DNA from: Mycolicibacterium chitae
Lineage (GTDB): Bacteria; Actinomycetota; Actinomycetes; Mycobacteriales; Mycobacteriaceae
DNA: 64,000 nt
Assembly (NCBI RefSeq): GCF_900637205.1
Contig: NZ_LR134355.1
Location: forward strand, 4,960,001 to 5,024,000
Direction of reading: 5' to 3'
The notes beneath the pieces are model-generated. The model did no database searches. It was not told the origin of the DNA and worked only from the letters and a program-made list of their open reading frames with translations. The translations under genes and the position numbers were made by a program. Positions 18,568 to 26,621 of this stretch are shown here, in pieces; the stretch's first letter is position 1, and each line of letters starts with the position of its first letter.

Positions 18568-18620
18568 CTAGATACCTTTCGTCGCATCCGCCCCTCCGCC
18601 GCGCGGATGCGCAACGACAG

Positions 18621-18635
18621 AACAGAAGTTTGTTT
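18621..18635 (+). promoter_or_regulatory. Putative operator, regulon motif
   Basis: AACAGAAGTTTGTTT, a slightly diverged copy of AACARATATTWGGTY. It lies between the VWA gene and the NorQ-type gene, 54 bp before the latter's start. Confidence 0.5.
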
Positions 18636-18726
18636 TAGTAGTTGGCCGCCGCGAACGGGATCGGCCGTCGGTACACCAGCACTTCTCCGGAACTTGTCAT
18701 TGACTCCTACCTTTTCTCGAAATCCG

Positions 18727-20427
18727 TCATGCCACTCGACGGCGAACTTCGGCCGAACGCACGGCCGAGCGGAACATGGGCCCGATGACCGTGGCCAGGT
18801 GATCGGGCTGGGCGATGGTGGCGTGCGCAGTACTGCCGAACACCCGGCGCAGCGCGGCGACATCGGTGCTCGCGCCGACTGTCAGGCACACACAGCCGGT
18901 GCCGCGGCGGCGGGCCTCGGTCAGGGCTCGGCGCGCATCGGCTGCGCCGTAGGCCTTTTCGTAACCGTGGTCGTAGGCGAGGCCGTCGGAGATCACGACC
19001 AACAGCCGCCGCGAGGTTCCGCCACGGTCCTCGAGCACCGCCGACCCGTGCCGGATCGCGGCGCCGAGCCGCGAGTACGCACCGGGTTCGAGGCTGTTGA
19101 GCCGCCGCAGGATCTGCGCGTCGAGGTGGTCGTCGAAACGCTTGACCGGCACCATGTTCACCGCCGTGCGCCCCGACGAGTAGTAGCCGTAGAGCGCCAC
19201 CCGGTCGCCGAGATCGTGCAGCGCGACCATCAGGTGCGCGACCGCCACCCGCTGCTGCTCGTGGACGGTTCGTCCGACCGTGCCCGGCTCGGCCGTCGAG
19301 CCCGAGATGTCCAGCAGCAGCAGGACGGACAGGTCGCGCTGGCGGCGCAGGCTGTCGAGGTACACCGCCTCGTCGGGCACCGAACCGGCCCGGACCTCGA
19401 CCCGGGCCTCGACGGCGGCGTCGACGTCGATGTCGTCCCCCTGCGGCTGACGGTGCCGTCGGTGCAGTCCCATGCCGAGGCGCGCCAACGGACGCCGCAC
19501 GCCGACGGCCCCCTCGATGGCCTGCGTGGCCGACGGTTTGATGGTCGCCGCGACCTCGCGCACGGTGCACCAGTCCGGTCGGTAGACGCCGCGCTCGGCG
19601 TCCCACTCCGGGTACTTGAGCCCATCCTTTTCGACGTCGACCACTTCCTCGGTGTTGACCGTGGCCAGCGACGACACCGCGTACGCGCCGCGGTTCGCCG
19701 AATTGATCCGATGCGTCGGAGCGTCGGCACCCGGCGGCCCACCGCCGTTGCCCCCGGTCTTGCGCGCCGACGAGAGGAGCTTCTTGAGCAGCTTGCCGAT
19801 GGCCCCGCCGCCACCGACCGGGCTGCTGAACAGGTCGGGATCATCGGAGTCGTCGACGGCGTCCTCGTCGAGTTCCTCCAGGTCGGGGTTGGACTGCTGC
19901 CGCGGCACGTGCCCCACCTGCTCGTGGTCCACCTGCCGGGCGGCCGCGGCGGCCGCCGCCAGGACCTTCTTGGGCCGTAGGACCCCGAAGCTCGGCGGGG
20001 CGCTTTGCAGCTTTTCGCGGCCGCGGGCCAGCGCGAGCGAGGTCGCGGTGCCGTCGCTGACCCCGCCCACGGTCGGGTCCGCCAGGCCCAGCAGCCGCCC
20101 CGGCAGCATGGTGGTGTTGGCCACCAGCGCGCGGTGTCCCTCGACGGCGAGGTACCTCTTGGCCACCCGGGAATGCCGCACCAGGGGCTGGATGACCTCG
20201 GGATCGAGACTGCCGGCGGCGATCAGGGAGGCGTGCACGGCGACGGCGGCGGTGCGCTCCCCCGGCGGCGCCGACGGATCCAGGAAGATGGTTCGCCCGT
20301 CCGTCCACGACGGCTCGCCGGCCGACAGCGGCGAGACCCCGACGGGACGGCCCGCCAGCGCCGAGGCCAACATGCCGAGGGCCTGCACATGGGAGTTGCC
20401 TGCGCCGTCCCGAGGATCGTTGTCCAC
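18727..20427 (-). CDS. NorD/CbbO-type VWA-domain protein
   Basis: A 566-residue soluble protein whose C-terminal third is a von Willebrand factor A domain with an intact metal-ion-dependent adhesion site: LLLLDISGST gives the DxSxS signature. It continues in the NorD style (RVALYGYYSSGRTAVNMVPVKRF, then SLEPGAYSRLGAAIRHG). The N-terminal part contains a helical region and an acidic stretch (LEELDEDAVDDSDDPDLF). GTG at 20427 was chosen because GGAGG sits five bases upstream. Further upstream the frame runs through a promoter/operator. With the NorQ-type ATPase that follows, it should form a MoxR-VWA chaperone pair for an unknown metalloenzyme. Confidence 0.85.
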   Translation of the reverse strand: MDNDPRDGAGNSHVQALGMLASALAGRPVGVSPLSAGEPSWTDGRTIFLDPSAPPGERTAAVAVHASLIAAGSLDPEVIQPLVRHSRVAKRYLAVEGHRALVANTTMLPGRLLGLADPTVGGVSDGTATSLALARGREKLQSAPPSFGVLRPKKVLAAAAAAARQVDHEQVGHVPRQQSNPDLEELDEDAVDDSDDPDLFSSPVGGGGAIGKLLKKLLSSARKTGGNGGGPPGADAPTHRINSANRGAYAVSSLATVNTEEVVDVEKDGLKYPEWDAERGVYRPDWCTVREVAATIKPSATQAIEGAVGVRRPLARLGMGLHRRHRQPQGDDIDVDAAVEARVEVRAGSVPDEAVYLDSLRRQRDLSVLLLLDISGSTAEPGTVGRTVHEQQRVAVAHLMVALHDLGDRVALYGYYSSGRTAVNMVPVKRFDDHLDAQILRRLNSLEPGAYSRLGAAIRHGSAVLEDRGGTSRRLLVVISDGLAYDHGYEKAYGAADARRALTEARRRGTGCVCLTVGASTDVAALRRVFGSTAHATIAQPDHLATVIGPMFRSAVRSAEVRRRVA

Positions 20428-20456
20428 TCGTGCCTCCAGCCCGCCGGACGGGTTCG

Positions 20457-20485
20457 TTGACCAAATATCTGTTCCATCGTAAAGT
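20457..20485 (+). promoter_or_regulatory. Promoter with embedded regulon operator
   Basis: TTGACC at 20457-20462 and TAAAGT at 20480-20485, 17 bp apart, form a good -35/-10 pair reading toward the SDR at 20594. The 15-bp operator (20459-20473; AACAGATATTTGGTC on the minus strand) covers the end of the -35 box and most of the spacer, an ideal position for repression. It also lies 32 bp before the divergent VWA gene. Confidence 0.7.
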
Positions 20486-20593
20486 TCCACCGCGGTCGCG
20501 GTCAACGAAAAAGTTGAATCCGCCCGCGCCGGCCGACCGGTAGAACGACAGTGGCTCAGCACAATTGCAGCCACCCGACCAGGGAGCACCGCG

Positions 20594-21568
20594 ATGATCG
20601 ACTTTGCCGGCCAGACCGCGATCGTGACCGGAGCCGGCCGCGGACTGGGCCGGCTCTACGCCCTCGACCTGGCCCGACGCCGAGCATCGGTGCTGGTCAA
20701 CGACCTCGGGGGCAGCATGGGAGGCGAGGGCACCGACACCAGCGTGGCCGATCAGGTGGTCCAGGAGATCACCGCGGCCGGCGGACGCGCCGTCGCGTCC
20801 TACGACTCAGTGGACAGCCCGGCCGGCGGCCAGGCGATCGTCGACGCCGCGGTCGCGGAGTTCGGGCGCGTCGACGCGGTGATCAGCAACGCCGGCATCT
20901 TCAACAGCATCCCCTTCGACCAGTTGTCGCCCAATGACTGGCGGCGGATGCTGCAGGTCCATCTCGATGGCGGCTTCTACCTGAGCCAACCGGCATTCAA
21001 GGTGATGGCCGGGCAGAACTACGGCCGATTCGTGTTCATCTCGTCGTCGGCGGGCAACTTCGGTCAACCGCTGGAGGCGCACTACGCCGCCGCCAAGACG
21101 GGGTTGGTCGGGCTCTCGAACGTCATCGCCATCGAAGGTGCCGCCTACGGGATACGGTCGAATACCGTTCTACCCACCGGCTTTTCGCGAATGGTCACCG
21201 AAACGGTGGGCGATGAGAAGTTCCTGGCCGAGTCGGGGTTCATGCGCGCCATCCGGCCCGAACTGGTGGTGCCCCTGGTCACCTACCTGGCGAGTGCGGC
21301 CTGCGAATTCACCCATCGCAACTACTCCGCCTGCGCGGGCCGCTACGCCCGGGTCTTCGTCGGCCTGGCCGAAGGCTGGCTGGCCGACCCCGCCGACGAC
21401 CCGAGCGCCGAGGACATTCGGGCGAACATCGATCAAGTATCGGACACCGAGCGGTTCACCGTTCCCGAGTCGATCGTCGACGAGGTGCTCGAGGTGTGCG
21501 GTCGGCTGGGCATCAGCGCGATGCCCGGCGGGGCCGAGGTGGCGTTCCCCGCACCCAGCACCGCCTAG
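20594..21568 (+). CDS. Short-chain dehydrogenase/reductase, hydroxyacyl-CoA dehydrogenase type
   Basis: A 324-residue SDR with TGAGRGLGR near the N-terminus, the LVNDLGGSMGGEGTDTSVAD insertion typical of multifunctional-enzyme-type (3R)-hydroxyacyl-CoA dehydrogenases, SNAGIF, ISSSAGNFG and the YAAAK catalytic pair. The C-terminal 100 residues (YSACAGRYARVFVGLAEGWL) extend beyond the classical fold. It would oxidise a hydroxyacyl-CoA or similar alcohol with NAD(P). A GGGAGC site precedes the ATG. Its promoter at 20457 carries the shared operator. Confidence 0.88.
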   Translation: MIDFAGQTAIVTGAGRGLGRLYALDLARRRASVLVNDLGGSMGGEGTDTSVADQVVQEITAAGGRAVASYDSVDSPAGGQAIVDAAVAEFGRVDAVISNAGIFNSIPFDQLSPNDWRRMLQVHLDGGFYLSQPAFKVMAGQNYGRFVFISSSAGNFGQPLEAHYAAAKTGLVGLSNVIAIEGAAYGIRSNTVLPTGFSRMVTETVGDEKFLAESGFMRAIRPELVVPLVTYLASAACEFTHRNYSACAGRYARVFVGLAEGWLADPADDPSAEDIRANIDQVSDTERFTVPESIVDEVLEVCGRLGISAMPGGAEVAFPAPSTA

Positions 21569-21573
21569 GACGG

Positions 21574-21588
21574 AACAAATATTTGGCT
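21574..21588 (+). promoter_or_regulatory. Putative operator, regulon motif
   Basis: AACAAATATTTGGCT, matching AACARATATTWGGTY at 14 of 15 positions. It lies directly after the SDR stop codon and 104 bp before the CobW-type gene. Confidence 0.65.
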
Positions 21589-21692
21589 TGGCGCCTCGGT
21601 TGCCGCGGCGCGGCGGGTCGAGGCGGGCGCCCCGTCGGGCCCGACATCTACACTCGGTCGCGACGTCGTCGGCCAAGTGGAGAGGGAATGGC

Positions 21693-22730
21693 GTGGCAAC
21701 GGTGCCCGTGATCGCACTGACCGGACATCTCGGCGCGGGTAAGACCACGCTGCTCAACCACGTGCTGCGCACACCCGACGCCCGAATCGGAGTGGTCATC
21801 AACGATTTCGGCGAACTCAACGTCGATGCCGCGCTGGTGACCGGGCAGGTGGACGAGCCGGCTTCGATCGCCGGGGGCTGCATCTGCTGCCTGTCCGACG
21901 AGGGCGGCCTCGACGACGCGCTGGCCAAGCTCGCCGACCCCAAGTTGCGCCTCGACGCCATCATCCTCGAGGCGAGCGGGCTGGCCGAACCCGTCGCGGT
22001 GGGCCGGCTGATCCGGTTCAGCGGCGTCGACAACGTCCGACTCGGCGGTGTCGTCGACGTCATCGACGCCGCGACCCACTTCGACACCGTGGACCGGGAT
22101 CCGACTCCGCCGGCCCGATATTCGGCCTCCTCGCTGGTGGTGGTCAACAAGCTGGACCAGATTCCCGAGGCCGAACGCGCCGGCGTGTTCGAGCGCATCG
22201 AGGCCCGGATCCGGCAGTCCAACGAGGCGGTCCACGTGGTCGGCGCCGTGGGGGCCAAGATCGATCCGGCGCTGTTGTTCGACATCGCCGGCGCCGAGGA
22301 CCAGTCGAGCCAGTTGTCGCTGCGGGAACTGCTGCTCGAGGACGCGGCCGACCACGACCACGCTCATGTCCACCCCCACGACGGCGCGCACGCCGCCTCC
22401 GTGACCGCCACCAGCACTGGCGATGTCGATCCGGGCGCCCTGCTCGACCTGCTCGAGGACCCGCCCGCCGGGGTGTACCGGATGAAGGGCGTCGTCGCGG
22501 TCCGCTCCCGGGATCGCTCGCGCCGCTACCTGGTGAACACCGTCGGGGCGACCGTGCACATCGGCGCGGCGCCACCGAAGGCGCCGAGCAACTCGCTGGT
22601 CGCCATCGGCACGGGACTCGATGTCGACGAGGTGCGCGCGCGGGTCGAGGCGGCGGTGCGGCCCGTGGACGGTCCGGCGCCGGCGGCGGGGTTTCGTCGG
22701 CTGCAGCGTTACCGCAAGCTCAGCATCTGA
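21693..22730 (+). CDS. CobW/G3E-family GTP-binding metal chaperone
   Basis: A 345-residue G3E GTPase. It has Walker A GHLGAGKTT at residues 11-19, the metal-binding GCICC motif near residue 62 (seen in GGCICCLSDEGG), a switch region LEASGLAEP and the guanine-specificity motif NKLD. A histidine-rich linker (DHDHAHVHPHDGAH) precedes the C-terminal CobW_C domain. Proteins of this type deliver zinc, cobalt or another metal to a client enzyme. GTG at 21693, after a GGAGAGGG site, was chosen over the long upstream extension, which overlaps the SDR gene. It shares its operator type with the NorQ/NorD-like pair, which suggests a joint role in maturing a metalloenzyme. Confidence 0.88.
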   Translation: MATVPVIALTGHLGAGKTTLLNHVLRTPDARIGVVINDFGELNVDAALVTGQVDEPASIAGGCICCLSDEGGLDDALAKLADPKLRLDAIILEASGLAEPVAVGRLIRFSGVDNVRLGGVVDVIDAATHFDTVDRDPTPPARYSASSLVVVNKLDQIPEAERAGVFERIEARIRQSNEAVHVVGAVGAKIDPALLFDIAGAEDQSSQLSLRELLLEDAADHDHAHVHPHDGAHAASVTATSTGDVDPGALLDLLEDPPAGVYRMKGVVAVRSRDRSRRYLVNTVGATVHIGAAPPKAPSNSLVAIGTGLDVDEVRARVEAAVRPVDGPAPAAGFRRLQRYRKLSI

Positions 22731-22833
22731 CCCATCCCGCTCTCACTTTAGGGCCTGAGGGTGGGCTTGCCGCAAGGCCCCGGGGGCGGTGCAAAATCGC
22801 ACGGCACCGACACGAAGGGGGACTGAGACCGGC

Positions 22834-23262
22834 ATGACAGAGCAATCGGAGTTCTACAGGGTTCACGAGTCGGGCGCCTTCCTGCACGGCACGAAGGCCG
22901 ACCTCCGGGTCGGGGATCTGCTGGTGCCGGGGCGCCCGTCGAACTACGAAGAGGGCCGCATCGCCAACCACATCTACATGACGAAGGTGCTGGCTGCGGC
23001 GGTCCTGGCCGCGGAGTTCGCCGCCGGCCCCGGTCGCGAACGCGTCTATGTCGTCGAGCCGCAGGGCGACGTCGAGGACGATCCGAACGTGACGGACAAG
23101 AAGGCCCCGGGCAACCCCACCCACTCCTACCGCAGCCGGGAACCGGTGACGGTCGTCGGGGAGATCACCGACTGGGTGGGGCACTCCCCCGAGTTCCTAC
23201 AGGACTTCCGGGATCGGCTCGAGGACCTTCGCCGCCAAGGACTCGCTGTCATCTACGACTGA
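22834..23262 (+). CDS. arr: NAD+-rifampin ADP-ribosyltransferase (Arr)
   Basis: A 142-residue enzyme of the Arr family, which inactivates rifamycins by transferring ADP-ribose from NAD+ to a hydroxyl on the ansa bridge. Length and motifs fit: HGTKADLRVGDLLVPGRPS near the N-terminus, then VYVVEPQGDVEDDPN and TDKKAPGNPTHSYRSREP. His18, Tyr48 and Asp83 correspond to the three residues reported as important in the M. smegmatis enzyme (His19, Tyr49, Asp84). ATG at 22834 gives the standard length; the frame is open 45 bp further upstream. Chromosomal arr genes are common in fast-growing mycobacteria. No mobile element is beside it. Confidence 0.93.
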   Translation: MTEQSEFYRVHESGAFLHGTKADLRVGDLLVPGRPSNYEEGRIANHIYMTKVLAAAVLAAEFAAGPGRERVYVVEPQGDVEDDPNVTDKKAPGNPTHSYRSREPVTVVGEITDWVGHSPEFLQDFRDRLEDLRRQGLAVIYD

Positions 23263-23358
23263 ACAGGCGCGGCGCGGCCGGTAGAATCGCCGCTAAGAAT
23301 CCTGGTGCCGAGCGCACCGATGGGATTGCTGCGCCAAGGCAGGACGGAGTCGGTAACC

Positions 23359-24642
23359 GTGCAGGAAGCGGTGAGCAACACGGTGGCGGCGGGTGTGGCA
23401 TCGGACGACGCCAGTCGGCGCACCGAGATCCTGCAGACCGCCAACACGGTGATCGCCAACTCCGGGCTGCGCACGTCGCTGCAGCAGATCGCCGATGCCG
23501 CCGGGATCCTGGCCGGCAGCCTGTATCACCACTTCGAGTCCAAAGAAGCGATCCTCATCGAGTTGATCCGGCGCTACCACGCCGATCTGGACCGCATCGG
23601 ACAACGCGTCCTCGAGGGACTCGACGCGCCCAACCCGCCGCCCATCGACGCGCAGATCACCGACTTGGGCTGCGCGATCGCCGCGTGCGCGGTGGAACAC
23701 CGCGCGGCCCTGCAGATGTCGTTCTACGAGGGCCCCAGCGCGGATCCGGAACTGATGGAACTGACGCGACGGCGGCCCACCTCCATCCAGGCCGCGATGC
23801 TGCAGATCCTGCGCGCGGGCAAGTGGAGTGGCTACATCCGCGCGGACGTCGACCTGCCGATCCTGGCCGACCGGATCTGCCAGACCATGCTGCATGTCGG
23901 GCTCGATGTGATCCGTAACAACGCTCCCAGCGACCGGGTGGCCACGGTGTTCTGCCGAATCCTGTTGCAGGGCTTGGCCGCCGGTCAGCCCACCGACCCC
24001 GACCTGGACCGCTCCGCGGCGTTCGCCGCGGCCGACGAGGTGGTGAACACCTGGCACGACGCCGATCTGGATCTGGAGAACAAGGCCGACCGGGTGCGGG
24101 CGGCCGCGCGCGCCGAATTCGGTCGACGGGGCTACGAGACCACCACCGTGCGCGACATCGCGGCCGCCGCCGGGATGGGGACCGGCACGGTGTACCGGCT
24201 GATCGGATCGAAGGAAGACCTGCTGATGTCCATCATGCTGGCATTCGGCCAGCGGGTGGGGGCGGGCTGGACCGCGGTGCTGAAGTCGCGGGCCACCCCG
24301 GTGGAGAAGCTGGACGCGCTCAGCTGGGTGAACATCAATGCGCTGACCCGGTTCCCCGATGAATTCCGCATCCAGCTGGCCTGGATGCGGCAGTCACCGC
24401 CGGACACCCCGAACCCCGGCGCAGCCTTCTCGACCCGGGTGCGGCAGATGAAATCCCTGCTGTCCGAGGGGATTCGGTCCGGCGAGATCGACATCGAGCA
24501 TCCCAATGCGGAGACGCTGGCCCGCTGCGTGATCGGCGTGCAGTGGATTCCGGAGAACATCTCGCTGGAACTGGGCCCGCGTGGATCGCTGATCCACGCC
24601 CGCGACACCGTGATCCGCGGCGTCACCACCCGAAAAGACTGA
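23359..24642 (+). CDS. Mce3R-like double-TetR transcriptional regulator (copy 1)
   Basis: A regulator of about 427 residues made of two TetR units in one chain. The first helix-turn-helix (residues about 20-65) reads RTSLQQIADAAGILAGSLYHHF, the second (about 242-290) TTVRDIAAAAGMGTGTVYRL; each is followed by a helical ligand-type domain. This is the organisation of Mce3R, a repressor of an mce and lipid-metabolism regulon in M. tuberculosis. The start is uncertain: GTG 23359 with GGAG ten bases upstream was chosen, but ATG 23320 and GTG 23305 are in frame. A paralogue lies at 34305. No copy of the 15-bp operator is seen before this gene, so it may not be autoregulated through that motif. Confidence 0.88.
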   Translation: MQEAVSNTVAAGVASDDASRRTEILQTANTVIANSGLRTSLQQIADAAGILAGSLYHHFESKEAILIELIRRYHADLDRIGQRVLEGLDAPNPPPIDAQITDLGCAIAACAVEHRAALQMSFYEGPSADPELMELTRRRPTSIQAAMLQILRAGKWSGYIRADVDLPILADRICQTMLHVGLDVIRNNAPSDRVATVFCRILLQGLAAGQPTDPDLDRSAAFAAADEVVNTWHDADLDLENKADRVRAAARAEFGRRGYETTTVRDIAAAAGMGTGTVYRLIGSKEDLLMSIMLAFGQRVGAGWTAVLKSRATPVEKLDALSWVNINALTRFPDEFRIQLAWMRQSPPDTPNPGAAFSTRVRQMKSLLSEGIRSGEIDIEHPNAETLARCVIGVQWIPENISLELGPRGSLIHARDTVIRGVTTRKD

Positions 24643-24645
24643 TGC

Positions 24646-25137
24646 TCAGCCGACCGGGGTCAGGGTCAACGGCATCTCGATGACCACCGGCCGGTTGATG
24701 CCGCACGCACCGCTGGGACCGACCGTCTTGTCCCAGCCCATCAGCACGCCGGGCCTGGCCCGGTCCGCCCAGAACCGGAAGCCCTGCTTGCCAGGTGCTT
24801 TCGTCCCGTCCGGACAGGTCAGCCAGTCCGGCACAGTGTGTTCGACCCACCAGTCTCCCCCGCGATAGGTCAGATCCGCCTGCCAGCCGTGGTCGCTTTC
24901 CACCCGGCCGGTGCAATCCAGGTAGTTCTGGCAATGGGAACTGATGGTCCACGTACTGATCAGCGAGGGCCGCAGTTCGAAGCGTTCGTTGGTGGCCGAC
25001 CACTGCCCGTCCGACACCGCGGTGTAGACCCCGTTGACGGCGACTTCGTCGTCGGCGGAGGCGGGGGCCGCGGACATCCCCGCCAGCGAGGCGGCCAGCG
25101 TGGCACTGCCCAGTGCAGCTGAGATCCGTGCGATCAT
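24646..25137 (-). CDS. Secreted protein of the mce operon
   Basis: A 163-residue protein with a typical Sec signal peptide: MIARISAALGS, a hydrophobic core, and a likely cleavage after AAPASA near residue 28. The mature part is a small domain with tryptophans (DGQWSAT, WWVEHTVPDWL) and several cysteines that could form disulfides (SHCQNYLDC, TCPDG, ACGIN). It would be found in the cell wall or outside. The start overlaps the mceF stop by an ATGA tetranucleotide, so it is translated with the mce operon and may assist it. I do not recognise a named family. Confidence 0.75.
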   Translation of the reverse strand: MIARISAALGSATLAASLAGMSAAPASADDEVAVNGVYTAVSDGQWSATNERFELRPSLISTWTISSHCQNYLDCTGRVESDHGWQADLTYRGGDWWVEHTVPDWLTCPDGTKAPGKQGFRFWADRARPGVLMGWDKTVGPSGACGINRPVVIEMPLTLTPVG

Positions 25138-26621
25138 GCCGGCCCCTTCGGTAGGATCAGGGCGCGCCAATCATCCGGCGCGCCTGCCAGATTGGACTGC
25201 TCATAGGTCAACCCGTCGGTACCGAGGTGACGTCCGGTGCGCGGATCGTACTCCGCGACGGCCACCGCCGGCCCGATGTCCGCCTCGCCGTGGTTGGCGC
25301 TGGGAACCGCCGGACCGGGCAGCGGGGTCCCCTCGATGGGGCCGAAAAGCTGCGTGTCCCCGGCCCGCTCGTCGAGCGGGATACCCTGGCGCACCAGGTT
25401 CGGATCGATCGGTGCCGGACCGAGCGCATGCTGCCGCATGGCCAGCGGCATGAATTCCTTGTCGCTCTCGCAGATTTCGACCGTCGGGGCCCGCTTGCCC
25501 GGCCGGGTCATGCACGGGATGTTCCGCGCGCCGCGCACCGCGATCGGGGAATCCTGGGGAAGCTTGCAGTACAGCCCGTCCGGGGTGTCGACGGTCGTGG
25601 TGTCTGCGGGCGAGCGCCATTCCGAGGGCGGCAAGAATCCGACCATGCAGCCGGGCGGGTCGTCGACGGAGATCCGGAAGTCCCCGACCGGCATGCCGGT
25701 GGCGTTGCCCTTGGGCATGGAGGATTGGTAGTAGCTGCTCACCGGCGGCAGCAGGACGAGCAACTGCTCCAGGCTCGGGCGGTAGGCGACGGCCACCTGG
25801 CCCACGCTCACCAGGTTCGCCAACAGCACCGGCAGGGTGGGCTTGACCTGGTCGAGCAACATCGAGACATCCTGCGCCAGTGCCGGTCCGCTCTCCAGGA
25901 TGGTGCGGATCTGCGGATCGTTGTCGGTGAGTTGTCGCGTGACCCCGGCCAGGCTCTTGGTCCAGGTGCGGGTCGACTGCTCGGAGCGAACCTGCCCGTC
26001 GAGCAGGACCGCGCCGTCGCGCACCAGTCCCCGAAGGTCCGTCCGCACGGCGCTGGAGTCCGCGGCCACCGTAGCGGCGGAGTCCAGCAGTGAGCCCAGG
26101 TCGAAGTCCGCACCGCCGAGCGCCTGCGCCGACTCGTCGAGCAGCGCCGCCATGCTGTCCTTCGGGATACTGCCGACCAATGCGCTGACCTTGTCCAGCA
26201 TCGGGCCGACGGGTTGCGGGATCCTGCTGTTCTCGAGCGGGATCACCGACCCGTTGCGCAGATAGGGCGGTTCAGCGTCGTCGGGCAGCAGATCGACATA
26301 CTGCTCGCCGACCGCCGACATGCTGCGGACCTCGGCCACCACGTGCTCGGGGATCCGCGGCCGGGTCTGCAGGGACAGCGTGGCTTCGACCCGGCCCCCG
26401 TTGAGGTCGACCGCGGTGACCTTGCCGACCTCCACACCGCGGTAGGTGACGTTCCCGAACCGGTAGAGCCCGCCAGCGGCAGGCAGTTCGAGGGTGACCG
26501 TGATCCGGCCGATCCCCAGCAGGGTCGGCACCTGCATGTAGGTGTAGAGCATGGTGGCCACGCCGATCACCGACGCCACCGTGAAGACGATCAACTGCAC
26601 GCGCACGAACCTGGTCAGCAT
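25134..26621 (-). CDS. mceF: Mce-family protein MceF
   Basis: A 495-residue MCE protein. An N-terminal membrane anchor (VQLIVFTVASVIGVATMLYTY) is followed by the MCE domain (ITVTLELPAAGGLYRFGNVTYRGVEVGKV), a long helical region, and a C-terminal tail of about 170 residues. The last position in the operon, the lack of a lipobox and the GLYRFGNVTYRGVEVG pattern mark it as the F subunit. MceA-F subunits form a hetero-hexameric tunnel for lipid import across the cell envelope. ATG 26621 overlaps the mceE stop by one base; GTG 26624 is possible. Confidence 0.92.
   Translation of the reverse strand: MLTRFVRVQLIVFTVASVIGVATMLYTYMQVPTLLGIGRITVTLELPAAGGLYRFGNVTYRGVEVGKVTAVDLNGGRVEATLSLQTRPRIPEHVVAEVRSMSAVGEQYVDLLPDDAEPPYLRNGSVIPLENSRIPQPVGPMLDKVSALVGSIPKDSMAALLDESAQALGGADFDLGSLLDSAATVAADSSAVRTDLRGLVRDGAVLLDGQVRSEQSTRTWTKSLAGVTRQLTDNDPQIRTILESGPALAQDVSMLLDQVKPTLPVLLANLVSVGQVAVAYRPSLEQLLVLLPPVSSYYQSSMPKGNATGMPVGDFRISVDDPPGCMVGFLPPSEWRSPADTTTVDTPDGLYCKLPQDSPIAVRGARNIPCMTRPGKRAPTVEICESDKEFMPLAMRQHALGPAPIDPNLVRQGIPLDERAGDTQLFGPIEGTPLPGPAVPSANHGEADIGPAVAVAEYDPRTGRHLGTDGLTYEQSNLAGAPDDWRALILPKGPA

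Noticed and set aside
22763..22781. Terminator hairpin after the CobW gene
   Set aside because: The GGGCTTG...CAAGGCCC stem is imperfect and short, with no T-run; not strong enough to call.
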